Origin: Cyclobacteriaceae bacterium
GTDB lineage: Bacteria; Bacteroidota; Bacteroidia; Cytophagales; Cyclobacteriaceae
Assembly: GCA_028281285.1 (NCBI GenBank)
Contig: JANQKF010000018.1
Coordinates: 46,747-110,746, forward strand
Length of the DNA stretch: 64,000 nt
Reading direction: 5' to 3'
Shown here: positions 17,698 through 27,246 of the stretch, in pieces
Numbering within the stretch: position 1 is the first letter of the stretch
Layout: every line of letters starts with the position of its first letter
Translations under genes and position numbers: made by a program
Notes under the pieces: generated by a model
The model's input: the letters and a program-made list of their open reading frames with translations, nothing else
The model's database searches: none
What the model was told of the DNA's origin: nothing

Positions 17698-19419
17698 ATG
17701 CAAATAATAGAATCAGCCAAGACGTATGACGTAGCCATAGTCGGCTCTGGTGCCGGTGGAGGTATGGCGACCAAAATTCTGTCTGAAGCAGGCTTTGATG
17801 TGGCGGTCCTTGAAGCCGGCCCATTCTTTGATCCCAAGGACGATGAGTATCGAACACAACTTCGTTGGCCATGGGAATCGCCAAGAAGAGGGGCAAGTTC
17901 GAATCGAAGATCATTTGGCGATTTTGATGCCGCCTATGGAGGGTGGAATATTGAAGGAGAACCTTATACCAAAGAGCAGGGAACCCAATTCTATTGGTTC
18001 AGGTCGAGAATGCTTGGAGGAAGAACTAACCACTGGGGTAGAATATCATTACGGTTTGGTCCGCTCGACTTTAAACGAAAGAGCATAGATGGGCTAGGAG
18101 ACAATTGGCCAATAGGTTATGATGATGTTGCACCATATTACGATAAGGTCGACAAGTTGATTGGCGTTTTTGGTACACGAGAAAATATCCCGAACGAGCC
18201 TGATGGTTTCTTTTTGCCTCCACCGAAACCAAGACTCCACGAACTTTACTATATCAATGGTGCACGGAAGGCTGGAATACCGGTGATACCCTCTCGATTA
18301 TCGATTCTTACCAAAAGGATCAATAACGAAAGAGGCATGTGCTTTTACTGTGGTCAATGCAATCGAGCCTGTTCTGCCTATGCTGATTTTTCGGCTGGGA
18401 CATGTCTGATCTTTCCGGCACAGAAAAACGGAGGAAAGGTTCAACTGTTCACTGATGCAATGGTACGTGAAGTTACCACCGATGAAAACGGTAAGGCTAC
18501 TGGAGTCAATTACATCAATAAACTCGATAGAAAGGAATACCATTTGAAAGCTAAAGTTGTAGTAATGGCTGCCTCCGCGTGTTCTACTGCGCGTATTTTA
18601 CTGAATTCGAAAAGTAGTGTCCACCAAGACGGTCTTGGCAACAGTAGCGGACTTGTTGGTAGGTATCTCCATGATTCAACAGGCGCAAGTCGCTCCGCTT
18701 TAATACCGCAACTGCTCGACAGAGATATTTACAACGAAGATGGAGTAGGTGGTATGCACGTTTATACGCCTTGGTGGTTGAATGATAAGAAATTAGATTT
18801 TCCAAGAGGGTATCATATAGAAGTCTGGGGAGGAATGGGAATGCCAGGTTATGGATTTGGGTTTAACCCCAATGACCTGAATAAAGTGGTTGGCGGTACC
18901 GTAGGAGGCTATGGTAACTCATTGAGAGATGATGTAAAAAGGTATTATGGAGCTGTATTGGGGATAGCAGGTCGTGGGGAGAGTGTACCACAACGAGATA
19001 ATCGCTGTGAAATAGATAATGAAGTAGTAGACGAATGGGGAATTCCTGTTCTGAAATTCAACTACAAATGGACCGACCATGAGGTTAAGCAAGCAAAGCA
19101 TATGCAGGATACATTTGAGCAAGTGCTTGAGGCTGCGGGTGGAACGTTGCTGGGTGACAAGCCTGGAAAGGACAGAAATTATGGGCTAACACAGCCAGGA
19201 GAGATTATTCACGAAGTGGGTACCACAAGAATGGGTAATGATAAACGGGACTCTGTCACCAATAAATACAGCCAGCTTCACGATGCTGAGAACGTATTTG
19301 TCATGGATGCCGGAACCTTTGTTTCTCAGGCTGACAAGAACCCAACCTGGACCATTTTGGCTCTGGCATGGAGAGCATCCGACTATTTGGTCGATCAAGT
19401 TAAACAACGAAACATTTAA
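17698..19419 (+). CDS. GMC-family FAD oxidoreductase with Fe-S-type cysteine cluster
   Basis: 573 residues, catalytic subunit of a probable sugar/alcohol dehydrogenase. The FAD-binding GSGAGGGMATKILSEAG is at 16-32, with LEAGPFFDP after it; the GMC C-terminal signature EVGTTRMG at about 509-516 leads to ADKNPTWTILALAWRASDYL. Cysteines C215-x2-C218-x2-C221-x3-C225 resemble the 3Fe-4S site region of FAD glucose dehydrogenase alpha subunits. It has no signal peptide of its own, while the next gene encodes a Tat-signal small subunit, so co-export with that partner is likely (known for the Burkholderia-type FAD-GDH). No cytochrome subunit is adjacent. Family certain, substrate inferred. Confidence 0.88.
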   Translation: MQIIESAKTYDVAIVGSGAGGGMATKILSEAGFDVAVLEAGPFFDPKDDEYRTQLRWPWESPRRGASSNRRSFGDFDAAYGGWNIEGEPYTKEQGTQFYWFRSRMLGGRTNHWGRISLRFGPLDFKRKSIDGLGDNWPIGYDDVAPYYDKVDKLIGVFGTRENIPNEPDGFFLPPPKPRLHELYYINGARKAGIPVIPSRLSILTKRINNERGMCFYCGQCNRACSAYADFSAGTCLIFPAQKNGGKVQLFTDAMVREVTTDENGKATGVNYINKLDRKEYHLKAKVVVMAASACSTARILLNSKSSVHQDGLGNSSGLVGRYLHDSTGASRSALIPQLLDRDIYNEDGVGGMHVYTPWWLNDKKLDFPRGYHIEVWGGMGMPGYGFGFNPNDLNKVVGGTVGGYGNSLRDDVKRYYGAVLGIAGRGESVPQRDNRCEIDNEVVDEWGIPVLKFNYKWTDHEVKQAKHMQDTFEQVLEAAGGTLLGDKPGKDRNYGLTQPGEIIHEVGTTRMGNDKRDSVTNKYSQLHDAENVFVMDAGTFVSQADKNPTWTILALAWRASDYLVDQVKQRNI

Positions 19420-19422
19420 ATC

Positions 19423-20127
19423 ATGGATAGACGCGATTCACTAAAATCATTGCTTATAGGGTCAGTTGCCGGGGGACTACTCGTAACTGGATGTGCGCCT
19501 TCAGTCACAGAAGCAGATGTTCCTGCTGAGCCGGAGTTACCAGGCTATGGCCGAAACGAAAATGAGAAACTCCATGATAAAAAGGTGCTGGCAGAGGTAT
19601 ACCTGAATGAACATGAACTTGAGACCATTGCCATACTTTGCGATATCATCCTTCCTTCGAACGCTGAATTTGGGTCGGCTTCGGATGCGGGAGTGCCGGA
19701 ATTCATTGAGTTCATTGTGAAAGACATGCCAAACCATCAACTGCCAATTCGCGGAGGAATTGCCTGGTTAGATTCCTATTCCAATAAGCTTTATAATTTG
19801 GAATTTAAGAAACTGAGTTTGGATCAACAGAAGACAATTTGCGATGCAATTGCCTATCCTGGCAAAACAGAACCAGACCTTATGCCAGGAGAGAAGTTTT
19901 TTACCAGAATGAGAAATCTTACTATGACAGGTTACTTCACTTCAGAAATAGGTGTAAAGGATCTTGGCTATAAAGGAAACATGCCGAATGTTTGGGATGG
20001 TGTCCCACAAGAGGTATTAGACAAACACGGACTCGCCTATGACCCGGATTGGATTGCAAAATGTGTAGATCAGACAAAACGAGCCAACATTGCCGAATGG
20101 GATGATCAGGGAAATCTGCTCAATTAA
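19423..20127 (+). CDS. Gluconate 2-dehydrogenase subunit 3 family protein, Tat lipoprotein
   Basis: 234 residues. The N-terminus MDRRDSLKSLLIGSVAGG carries twin arginines, and the hydrophobic stretch ends in LLVTGC, a lipobox (Cys 24). The body (LNEHELETIAILCDIILPS, then FIEFIVKDM and MRNLTMTGYFTSEIGVKDLGYKG) is the small subunit of membrane FAD dehydrogenases. In related enzymes this subunit binds and carries the GMC subunit through the Tat system. It starts 3 bp after the GMC gene and its stop overlaps the next start by one base, which suggests translational coupling. Confidence 0.88.
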   Translation: MDRRDSLKSLLIGSVAGGLLVTGCAPSVTEADVPAEPELPGYGRNENEKLHDKKVLAEVYLNEHELETIAILCDIILPSNAEFGSASDAGVPEFIEFIVKDMPNHQLPIRGGIAWLDSYSNKLYNLEFKKLSLDQQKTICDAIAYPGKTEPDLMPGEKFFTRMRNLTMTGYFTSEIGVKDLGYKGNMPNVWDGVPQEVLDKHGLAYDPDWIAKCVDQTKRANIAEWDDQGNLLN

Positions 20128-20510
20128 TGAAGAGGATTTCTATCGTATTCGTCCTGGTGCTTCTTGCGATTTCTTGTCAAGGACAGCAAATGACGGCCGT
20201 CAGATCTGAATCATTCAAGACGTTGATTGAAGAAAAGAAGGATACCCAACTGATTGATGTCAGGACAAAACGGGAATATGATATTGGTAAAATTAAAGGA
20301 GCGACTTTAATCGATTTTTACAGAGCGGACTTTGAAAAGGAAATTTCCAAATTAGACAAAAACAAACCTGTGGCCGTGTATTGTGCAGTTGGAGTTAGAA
20401 GTGCGTCTGCAGCCAAGATGCTGGTCCAACTAGGTTTCAACGAAGTATATGACCTGAAAGGTGGGGTTGTGGATTGGCAGAAAGTAGGTTGTAAATTGGT
20501 CAAAGACTAG
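20127..20510 (+). CDS. Rhodanese-like lipoprotein
   Basis: 127 residues: a lipoprotein signal MKRISIVFVLVLLAISC (lipobox LAISC) followed by one rhodanese domain. The family features are LIDVRTKREYDIGKIKGA and the active-site loop CAVGVRS, with the catalytic Cys present. It is expected to handle sulfane sulfur or act as a redox/thiol protein outside the inner membrane. It overlaps the preceding dehydrogenase small-subunit gene by 1 base, so it belongs to that operon; its contribution to sugar oxidation is unclear. Confidence 0.88.
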   Translation: MKRISIVFVLVLLAISCQGQQMTAVRSESFKTLIEEKKDTQLIDVRTKREYDIGKIKGATLIDFYRADFEKEISKLDKNKPVAVYCAVGVRSASAAKMLVQLGFNEVYDLKGGVVDWQKVGCKLVKD

Positions 20511-20634
20511 TCCTTTGATTTTGGGATTGTTTTAGTGGCAATTCCCTAGAGTAATTGATTGATCTCCTATGTGAGCTAAAGGAGAATCACATCATTTTTC
20601 CTAGACTTTCGTAAGCAGTGACATATATTTATTT

Positions 20635-21456
20635 ATGGTAAATCTTGAACTGGCAATCTTTCTGGGAGGAATCCTTGGTGTTGTAGCAGGAATCCTCATT
20701 TTTTTGCTTTGGCGAAGATTGAAGAACTATGGACTTGGAACTTGGCAGCAATCAAGGACGATAATGATTTCTATTGGCCTGTTTCTCACCTTAGTAGCGA
20801 GTAGTTTGTTGGAAAATTATCGAGCACCCATAGAGATTAAAGTTCGCTATGAAATGGGCTCAGAAATGGATCCGGCAATCGCCAACTTGGTTGACGCAGG
20901 AGTAAAGCGAATGGAGATAAGAAGGGAAAGTAGTGCCGGCCTCGGATTATTTGCATACCCAGTCTATAAAAAACAACTCATAATTGGGCTTATAACACTC
21001 TTGCTGCTGTTGGTTCTAAACGCTGAAAAGGTAAAGTCTAAGCTCGGGCATCAGCTGGTTTTATCCGCAAATGGAAAGTCAAAGGGCAGCTATAAACCCC
21101 TTAACATTGATAGTGAGGAAATACTCAGAGAACTGGAAATTAAATTGAGAGAACAGAAACTATTTACAGATCCTTCACTAAATCTGGATGCGCTATCCAA
21201 TGAAATTGGTGTTTCCAGGTATCATCTTTCTCAAATTATAAATGAGCAGCTAGACAAGAATTTCTATGACCTGATCAACGGCTTTCGCGTACAAGAAGCC
21301 ATTCGAATATTGAAAGCACCTGAATCTCAGGCTTCTAATCTGCTTCAACTGGGCTATGAAGTTGGTTTTAATAGTAAGGCCTCATTTTATAGGGCGTTTA
21401 AAAAGGCTACAGGCACAACTCCCGCTGCTTATAGAAAATCTGTTAAACAGTGTTAA
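20635..21456 (+). CDS. Membrane-anchored AraC-family regulator
   Basis: 273 residues. There are three predicted TM segments (about 5-26, 45-60, 115-133), with an extracytoplasmic loop between the second and third. The C-terminal cytoplasmic part is an AraC/XylS double helix-turn-helix (about 170-270): LNLDALSNEIGVSRYHLSQIINEQLDKNFYDLINGFRVQEA, then LLQLGYEVGFNSKASFYRAFKKATGTTPAAYRK. It is likely to control a nearby gene, possibly the S41 peptidase that follows after 84 bp. The inducer is unknown. Confidence 0.88.
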   Translation: MVNLELAIFLGGILGVVAGILIFLLWRRLKNYGLGTWQQSRTIMISIGLFLTLVASSLLENYRAPIEIKVRYEMGSEMDPAIANLVDAGVKRMEIRRESSAGLGLFAYPVYKKQLIIGLITLLLLLVLNAEKVKSKLGHQLVLSANGKSKGSYKPLNIDSEEILRELEIKLREQKLFTDPSLNLDALSNEIGVSRYHLSQIINEQLDKNFYDLINGFRVQEAIRILKAPESQASNLLQLGYEVGFNSKASFYRAFKKATGTTPAAYRKSVKQC

Positions 21457-21540
21457 AGCTCGAAAGTTCAGAGTCTCATCCGTTTTTGTGAAACGAATTG
21501 TTCATTAGAGATCATGATTTTGGCCTAAAAAGTCAAAACC

Positions 21541-22923
21541 ATGAGAAGAACTTTCACTATTGTCATTCTGCTTCTTTCCTGTCTTTTAACTTATGCACAG
21601 GACATAGAAGTAACGCCTAAGACTAAGAAAGCAATACAGCGCAAGCTGATAGAACACATAAAGGAGAACTATGTTTTTCCCGAAAAAGTAGAGGAGCTCA
21701 AAGAAATGCTGGCAAAATTGGCAAAGTCAGACGAGTATAAGAAGGCCAATACCGCCAGCTTATTTGGTAGGTTGGTGACGGGAGCATTGCGTGAATATAC
21801 CAATGACCCTCACTTCAATGTTCTTTACAACCCTCAAATGTTCGGACCACTTCAGGCAATCAATAGTGGTGATGAGGCCGAAGCACAGCGACTGAGTATT
21901 TCAGCAATGACCGGTAGTTCTCCGGATCTAAAGAAGAACTTTAACTTTCAGAAACTAGAGGTATTACCGGGGAATATTGGCTATATGCGAATCTCTCAAA
22001 TTCCCAATATAAATCAGGCCAAACCCACTCTTGATGCCGCAATGGCCTTCTTGCAGCATGTTGACGCGTTTATTCTGGACCTTAGAAGCAACCCGGGAGG
22101 AGTGGGAGGATTTATCTCGTATCTCGGGAGCTATTTCTTTCCAGCCGAAAAGAAGTTGCTATTTACCAGAGAGTTTCCGGCATATGACAGTGCTACTCAC
22201 TTCTACACTGAACCGGAACTACCTGGGAAACGGCTCGAGAAACAGCCGCTCTACATTTTGATCGATAGGTATACCGGCTCGGCAGCCACGAATTTTTCCT
22301 ATACCATGCAAAAACATGGAAGGGCATTGATCGTGGGAGAGACAACAGGTGCTGGACGAGAGGGAGGACATTCTGCAGGAGGTTATGCCCTGGCTGAGGG
22401 CTTTATCGCTACCGTACCCATCGCCAAAGTCACACATCCAGTCACCGGAACAGATTTTGGAATGACTGGTGTGGTACCAGACCACGAGACGGATCCGAAT
22501 GATGCGTTGAATGAGGCAAATAAGATTATCCTGAAGTCTTTTATAGACAACGAATCCGATGAATCTGTCAGAAGCACAATGCAAGCTGCTCTAGATCAAC
22601 TCATGGAAACATCTAAAGAAGACGATGACAAAGAAAAGGTCGATGTCTCCGAACTGGAGGTGTTTGTCGGAGAATATGAAGGAAATCGGAGTGTCTTGCT
22701 GGAAAAAGGGAAATTACTTTATCATCGAATGGGGCAGTCCAAATTGGAGATGGCAAAAGTAAGTGAGGATACCTATAAGCTGGTGCTTCCTTCCAACGTC
22801 AGGTCGGCTGGGACACTACCATTAATAAGATTTGATCGTGGCGATGATGGTAGGGTCACTCAGATTTCCTTTGTCATGGAAGCCGATGGCCAGATTGTAA
22901 GCACTGCAAAAAAGACGAAATAA
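21541..22923 (+). CDS. Exported S41-family peptidase
   Basis: 460 residues with a signal peptide (MRRTFTIVILLLSCLLTYAQ). An N-terminal helical region (KRKLIEHIKENYVFPEKVEELK) is followed by a C-terminal-processing-peptidase-like core. FILDLRSNPGGVGG and LIDRYTGSAATNFSYTMQ hold the likely nucleophile Ser, followed by VGETTGAGREGGHSAGG. No clear PDZ domain is visible. A C-terminal lipocalin-like domain (about 375-460, VFVGEYEGNRSVLLEKGKLLY) follows, as in many Bacteroidota secreted hydrolases. Substrate unknown. It may be regulated by the membrane AraC protein upstream. Confidence 0.86.
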   Translation: MRRTFTIVILLLSCLLTYAQDIEVTPKTKKAIQRKLIEHIKENYVFPEKVEELKEMLAKLAKSDEYKKANTASLFGRLVTGALREYTNDPHFNVLYNPQMFGPLQAINSGDEAEAQRLSISAMTGSSPDLKKNFNFQKLEVLPGNIGYMRISQIPNINQAKPTLDAAMAFLQHVDAFILDLRSNPGGVGGFISYLGSYFFPAEKKLLFTREFPAYDSATHFYTEPELPGKRLEKQPLYILIDRYTGSAATNFSYTMQKHGRALIVGETTGAGREGGHSAGGYALAEGFIATVPIAKVTHPVTGTDFGMTGVVPDHETDPNDALNEANKIILKSFIDNESDESVRSTMQAALDQLMETSKEDDDKEKVDVSELEVFVGEYEGNRSVLLEKGKLLYHRMGQSKLEMAKVSEDTYKLVLPSNVRSAGTLPLIRFDRGDDGRVTQISFVMEADGQIVSTAKKTK

Positions 22924-23312
22924 TTCTGATGTAGGTTGAGGCGGGGTCGTCAAGTTTCATTGTTGGCCCTGCCTAATACGTCTTCCAGCTACCCCAATTT
23001 CTTTGGAAAGAGGCTGAATCAATTTTTTTGGCCCAGTATATAAGACCTCTTAGAGAGGTGACTCCAACCTCATCTCTTCTCATTAAGTAGCAAGAGCTCT
23101 CTGATAACATGCCAATAGCTTTTTACGAGCATTGTAGAGCTTTTTTTCAAGGAAAATCCTCTGGCTGAAGAGCGTAATTTGAATTCAATCAACGTGTTGA
23201 TTGATAGGTGTTTAAATCAATAGATAGGGTTTTTGAAAAGTGTAAGAATTTGAAAAATCGATTCAGCGATCCTCAATTCGTCAAATAGGTTTGTGCCGAG
23301 GATTCTGAGACA
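22924..23312. other. 389-bp gene-free leader region of ilvD
   Basis: No credible ORF. It contains a 6-bp hairpin (ACCTCT 23045-23050 / AGAGGT 23054-23059) and a longer imperfect hairpin ending in seven T (AGCTCT 23095-23100 / AGAGCT 23136-23141). A 20-bp palindrome (23185-23204) follows, and then TAGGTTTG (23286-23293), which fits the -7 promoter element 20 bases before ilvD. No T-box motif or leader peptide rich in Ile, Leu or Val was found. Confidence 0.6.
23185..23204. promoter_or_regulatory. Palindrome upstream of ilvD, candidate operator
   Basis: TCAATCAAC (23185-23193), GT, GTTGATTGA (23196-23204): perfect 9-bp arms. It lies 108 bp before the ilvD start and is AT-rich, as expected for a dimeric regulator site (for example Lrp- or TetR-type). 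The regulator is unknown. Confidence 0.45.
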
Positions 23313-24986
23313 ATGGAATTAAACAAGTACAGCAAGCGACTTACACAAGACGAAACACAACCTGCTTCTCAGGCGATGCTTTACGGTATTGGGCTAACTG
23401 AACAGGACATGCATAAGGCACAAGTGGGCATTGTTAGTACAGGTTACGAGGGAAATACCTGTAACATGCATCTAAATGGACTTGCCGAACAAGTGAAAGA
23501 AGGGGTTTGGAAAGAGGATTTGGTTGGTCTCATATATCATACGATTGGAGTAAGTGACGGTATTTCCAATGGTACAAGCGGAATGAGGTATTCCCTTGTT
23601 TCACGAGAAATCATTGCAGATTCGATTGAAGCCGTGGCCGGGGCTCATTACTACGATGGGTTGATAACCGTAGTGGGATGTGATAAGAATATGCCCGGTG
23701 CCTTGATGGCCATGGGGCGATTGAACAGACCATCGCTGATGGTGTATGGTGGAACGATTGCTTCTGGATGTTACAAGGATAAGAAGCTCAATATCGTGTC
23801 TTCGTTTGAGGCATTGGGCGAAAAGTTTGCAGGGACAATCTCAGATGAAGATTACAAAGGCATAATCAAGAACTCCTGTCCTGGTGCTGGGGCTTGTGGT
23901 GGCATGTATACTGCCAATACCATGTCTTCAGCCATCGAGGCCCTTGGGATGTCATTGCCTTATAGTTCATCAAATCCTGCAATTAGTGCCGAGAAAAGAG
24001 AAGAATGCGAGAATGTAGGAAAGGCGATCAGGAAACTCCTTGAACTTGATTTGAAGCCCAAAGATATCTTAACCAAGAGGTCTTTTGAGAACGCAATTCG
24101 ATTAATCACGGTACTTGGGGGTTCGACTAATGCAGTAATGCACCTGATTGCGATTGCGCACAGCGTGAATATCGAATTGACCCTACATGATTTTCAAAAA
24201 ATTTCCAATGAAACGCCATTTCTGGCAGATTTGAAACCAAGCGGGAAATACTTAATGGAGGATCTTCACGAAGCCGGTGGCGTACCTGCCGTGATGAAGT
24301 TTATGCTCGATAAAGGGATGCTCCATGGGGATTGCATGACAGTAACAGGTAAGACGGTTGCCGAAAACCTTGAAGAAGTCAATGGACTATCTGTTGACCA
24401 GAAGATTATCAATGATCTTGATCAACCGATTAAGTCTTCAGGGCACCTGCAAATGCTTTTCGGTAATCTGGCAGAAGAAGGAGCAGTAGCCAAAATCACT
24501 GGCAAAGAAGGAGAACGTTTCGAAGGGAAGGCCATCGTATTTGATGATGAGTTTTCGGCAATTGAGGGAATAGGAAATGGCTCCGTTCAAGCAGGACATG
24601 TGATCGTAATTCGATATGCCGGACCTAAGGGAGCTCCAGGAATGCCGGAAATGCTCAAGCCAACCTCAGCAATAATAGGTGCTGGTTTGGGCAAATCGGT
24701 GGCCCTAATTACGGATGGAAGATTCTCTGGGGGTAGCCATGGTTTTGTTGTGGGGCACGTCACTCCTGAAGCACAAACTGGCGGGACAATCGCCCTGGTT
24801 GAAAACGGTGATCCGATTACAATTGACGCCAATGAAAATACGATCAGTTTGGATATAAGCTCCGATGAGTTGAATCAACGAAGAAGTGTATGGAAATCAC
24901 CTGATTTCAGGATTACCCGAGGAGCACTTTACAAATACGCTAAAACTGTAGGTTCGGCCTCACAAGGCTGTGTAACGGATTTATAA
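23313..24986 (+). CDS. ilvD: Dihydroxy-acid dehydratase
   Basis: Fe-S enzyme dehydrating 2,3-dihydroxy-isovalerate and its methyl homologue to the 2-keto acids for valine, leucine and isoleucine. It has 557 residues, full length. Cluster cysteines are in [16 protein letters not shown] and [18 protein letters not shown]; the C-terminal half has [16 protein letters not shown]. First gene of ilvD-ilvB-ilvN-ilvC, with 6 bp to ilvB. Confidence 0.97.
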   Translation: MELNKYSKRLTQDETQPASQAMLYGIGLTEQDMHKAQVGIVSTGYEGNTCNMHLNGLAEQVKEGVWKEDLVGLIYHTIGVSDGISNGTSGMRYSLVSREIIADSIEAVAGAHYYDGLITVVGCDKNMPGALMAMGRLNRPSLMVYGGTIASGCYKDKKLNIVSSFEALGEKFAGTISDEDYKGIIKNSCPGAGACGGMYTANTMSSAIEALGMSLPYSSSNPAISAEKREECENVGKAIRKLLELDLKPKDILTKRSFENAIRLITVLGGSTNAVMHLIAIAHSVNIELTLHDFQKISNETPFLADLKPSGKYLMEDLHEAGGVPAVMKFMLDKGMLHGDCMTVTGKTVAENLEEVNGLSVDQKIINDLDQPIKSSGHLQMLFGNLAEEGAVAKITGKEGERFEGKAIVFDDEFSAIEGIGNGSVQAGHVIVIRYAGPKGAPGMPEMLKPTSAIIGAGLGKSVALITDGRFSGGSHGFVVGHVTPEAQTGGTIALVENGDPITIDANENTISLDISSDELNQRRSVWKSPDFRITRGALYKYAKTVGSASQGCVTDL

Positions 24987-24992
24987 ATCATC

Positions 24993-26711
24993 ATGGAAGC
25001 ACTACTAACTCAAGTCGACAAGAAGATCAGAACCACTGGCGCAGATGCAGTATTAAAGTCATTAATCGCTGAAGAAGTTGCTCTGGTGTTTGGCTATCCC
25101 GGAGGAGCCATTATGCCGATTTATGATGCTTTGTACAACTATCAAGAAGAAATCAGGCATGTGCTCACTCGCCATGAACAAGGGGCCATACATGCTGCAC
25201 AGGGATTTGCTCGTGCCACTGGAAAGGTTGGAGCGGTAATGGCCACCTCCGGACCAGGAGCTACCAATTTGATTACAGGAATAGCGGATGCGATGATCGA
25301 TTCTACACCATTGGTTTGCATTACCGGACAGGTTGGATCACATCTCCTGGGTTCGGATGCATTTCAGGAAACGGACATTATTAGTATATCGATGCCCGTG
25401 ACAAAGTGGAATGACCAGGTCACCAAAGCAGAAGAACTACCTGAAGCATTGGCAAAAGCCTTTTATATCGCCCAATCGGGGAGGCCGGGACCGGTTTTGA
25501 TCGATATCACCAAGGACGCACAGTTTGAAGAATTTGACTACCAATACAAAAAATGTGAAGGGATCAGAAGTTATAATCCAGTTCCACAATTGGATCATGA
25601 ACAAGTAAAAAAGGCTGCAGAGTTGATTAATGGTGCCCAAAGACCGTTTGTGGTATTTGGGCAAGGAATCATCCTTAGTGGTGCCGAGGAAGAGTTTAAG
25701 ACCTTCATCGAAAAAACAGGGATTCCGACCGCATCCACATTGCTTGGCTTGTCTGCATTACCCACAGATCATCCATTAAATATGGGAATGCTCGGTATGC
25801 ATGGCAACTATGGGCCCAACAAGCTCACAAACGAATGTGATCTGCTGATTGCCATCGGAATGCGCTTTGATGATCGTGTGACAGGTGATTTGAATACTTA
25901 TGCGAAACAAGCCAAAGTCATTCATTTTGACATTGATCCTGCCGAAATCAATAAGAATGTTTACGCACATGTTCCAGTGTTGGGAGACTGTAAGGAGGCA
26001 TTGACCGAGTTGATTAGAAATGTAAGGATGAATAGTCATCCTGTCTGGCATCAACGTTTCAAGGATTATGAGAAGGTAGAAAATGACTTGGTTATCGGGG
26101 AGCAAATAACCCCAACTACTCTTGAGATGACAATGGCGGAAGTGATGGACTCCATTAATCGTTTTACGAACGGGGATGCCCTTTTGGTCACCGATGTAGG
26201 ACAACACCAAATGGTCGCCTGTCGATATACAAGATTTAATCAAAGCAAGAGCAACATCACGTCAGGAGGGCTTGGGACTATGGGATTCTGCCTTCCGGCA
26301 GCCATTGGTGCGAAGCTTGGAGCACCAGAGCGGGAGGTAATTGCTGTGATTGGAGATGGAGGGTTCCAGATGACTATTCAGGAGTTGGGAACTATTCTTC
26401 AAACTCAAGCGCAGATCAAAATTGTAATTCTGAATAATTCATTTCTCGGAATGGTTCGCCAATGGCAACAGTTGTTCTTTGACAAGAGATATTCCAGTAC
26501 AGAGATGGAAAACCCTGATTTCGTGACGATTGCTAAAGGGTATGGAGTCGCTGGAAAATCAATAAATGATCGTGAAGACCTCGCACACTCGATCCAAGAA
26601 ATGCTCAATCACAAGGGTAGCTACTTGCTTGAAGTGCATGTTGGAAAAGAGGATAATGTCTTCCCAATGGTGCCTTCGGGAGCGTCTGTATCTGATATCC
26701 GACTTTCATAA
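24993..26711 (+). CDS. ilvB: Acetolactate synthase, large catalytic subunit
   Basis: ThDP enzyme condensing pyruvate with pyruvate or 2-oxobutyrate. 572 residues with the three ThDP-fold domains: N-terminal (GYPGGAIMPIYDAL, catalytic Glu in RHEQGAIHAAQGFAR), central FAD-binding (about 200-335) and C-terminal with the ThDP-Mg motif GDGGFQM followed by NNSFLGMVRQWQ. Directly abuts ilvN (stop and start adjacent), as expected for subunits made in concert. Confidence 0.97.
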   Translation: MEALLTQVDKKIRTTGADAVLKSLIAEEVALVFGYPGGAIMPIYDALYNYQEEIRHVLTRHEQGAIHAAQGFARATGKVGAVMATSGPGATNLITGIADAMIDSTPLVCITGQVGSHLLGSDAFQETDIISISMPVTKWNDQVTKAEELPEALAKAFYIAQSGRPGPVLIDITKDAQFEEFDYQYKKCEGIRSYNPVPQLDHEQVKKAAELINGAQRPFVVFGQGIILSGAEEEFKTFIEKTGIPTASTLLGLSALPTDHPLNMGMLGMHGNYGPNKLTNECDLLIAIGMRFDDRVTGDLNTYAKQAKVIHFDIDPAEINKNVYAHVPVLGDCKEALTELIRNVRMNSHPVWHQRFKDYEKVENDLVIGEQITPTTLEMTMAEVMDSINRFTNGDALLVTDVGQHQMVACRYTRFNQSKSNITSGGLGTMGFCLPAAIGAKLGAPEREVIAVIGDGGFQMTIQELGTILQTQAQIKIVILNNSFLGMVRQWQQLFFDKRYSSTEMENPDFVTIAKGYGVAGKSINDREDLAHSIQEMLNHKGSYLLEVHVGKEDNVFPMVPSGASVSDIRLS

Positions 26712-27236
26712 ATGCGAAAGACATTCACCATATCGGTTTTCACAGAGAACAGTATCGGATTGCTGAACCGAATAACGTCCATCTTCACGAGGCGACACTT
26801 GAATATTGAAAGTCTCAATACCTCCGAATCAGAATTGGCAGGAGTTTACAGGTTCACCATTGTCGTTCGAACCACTGAAGACCAGATCAAGAAACTGGTA
26901 CTGCAAATTGAAAAACAGGTTGAGGTATTGAGAGCTGTGTTTCACGAAGATGATGATACCGTTTTTCAGGAAATCGCTTTGTATAAAGTCTCAACTAAGT
27001 CAGTGGCCGATGGAAATCTGGTGGAGAAATTAATAAGGGACAATCATGCGCGCATATTGTCCATGGAACAGGACTTTATGATTATCGAAAAAACCGGTCA
27101 TAAAGAAGAGACTCAAGAACTTCTCCGGTTTTTGAAAGAATATGGAATAATAGAGTTTGTCCGATCAGGACGGGTATCGGTTATGAAACCGATGAATGAA
27201 TCAATCGAATTAAGGAAACGAATATCAAATTTTTAA
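26712..27236 (+). CDS. ilvN: Acetolactate synthase, small regulatory subunit
   Basis: 174 residues. The N-terminal ACT domain (about 3-75) begins FTISVFTENSIGLLNRITSIFTRRHLNIESLN, the usual valine-sensing fold; a C-terminal domain (about 85-165) follows. It regulates and stabilises IlvB and probably provides feedback inhibition by valine. ATG 26712 follows the ilvB stop without a gap; ilvC follows 10 bp later. Confidence 0.96.
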   Translation: MRKTFTISVFTENSIGLLNRITSIFTRRHLNIESLNTSESELAGVYRFTIVVRTTEDQIKKLVLQIEKQVEVLRAVFHEDDDTVFQEIALYKVSTKSVADGNLVEKLIRDNHARILSMEQDFMIIEKTGHKEETQELLRFLKEYGIIEFVRSGRVSVMKPMNESIELRKRISNF

Positions 27237-27246
27237 ATCTAGAAAA

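Noticed and set aside
22924..23312. T-box riboswitch or Ile/Val/Leu leader peptide before ilvD
   Set aside because: No T-box consensus was seen, and the only short frame (from 23109) has no run of branched-chain codons.
25776..26243. 155-aa minus-strand frame inside ilvB
   Set aside because: Shadow of the conserved ilvB coding sequence, no plausible leader or domain.
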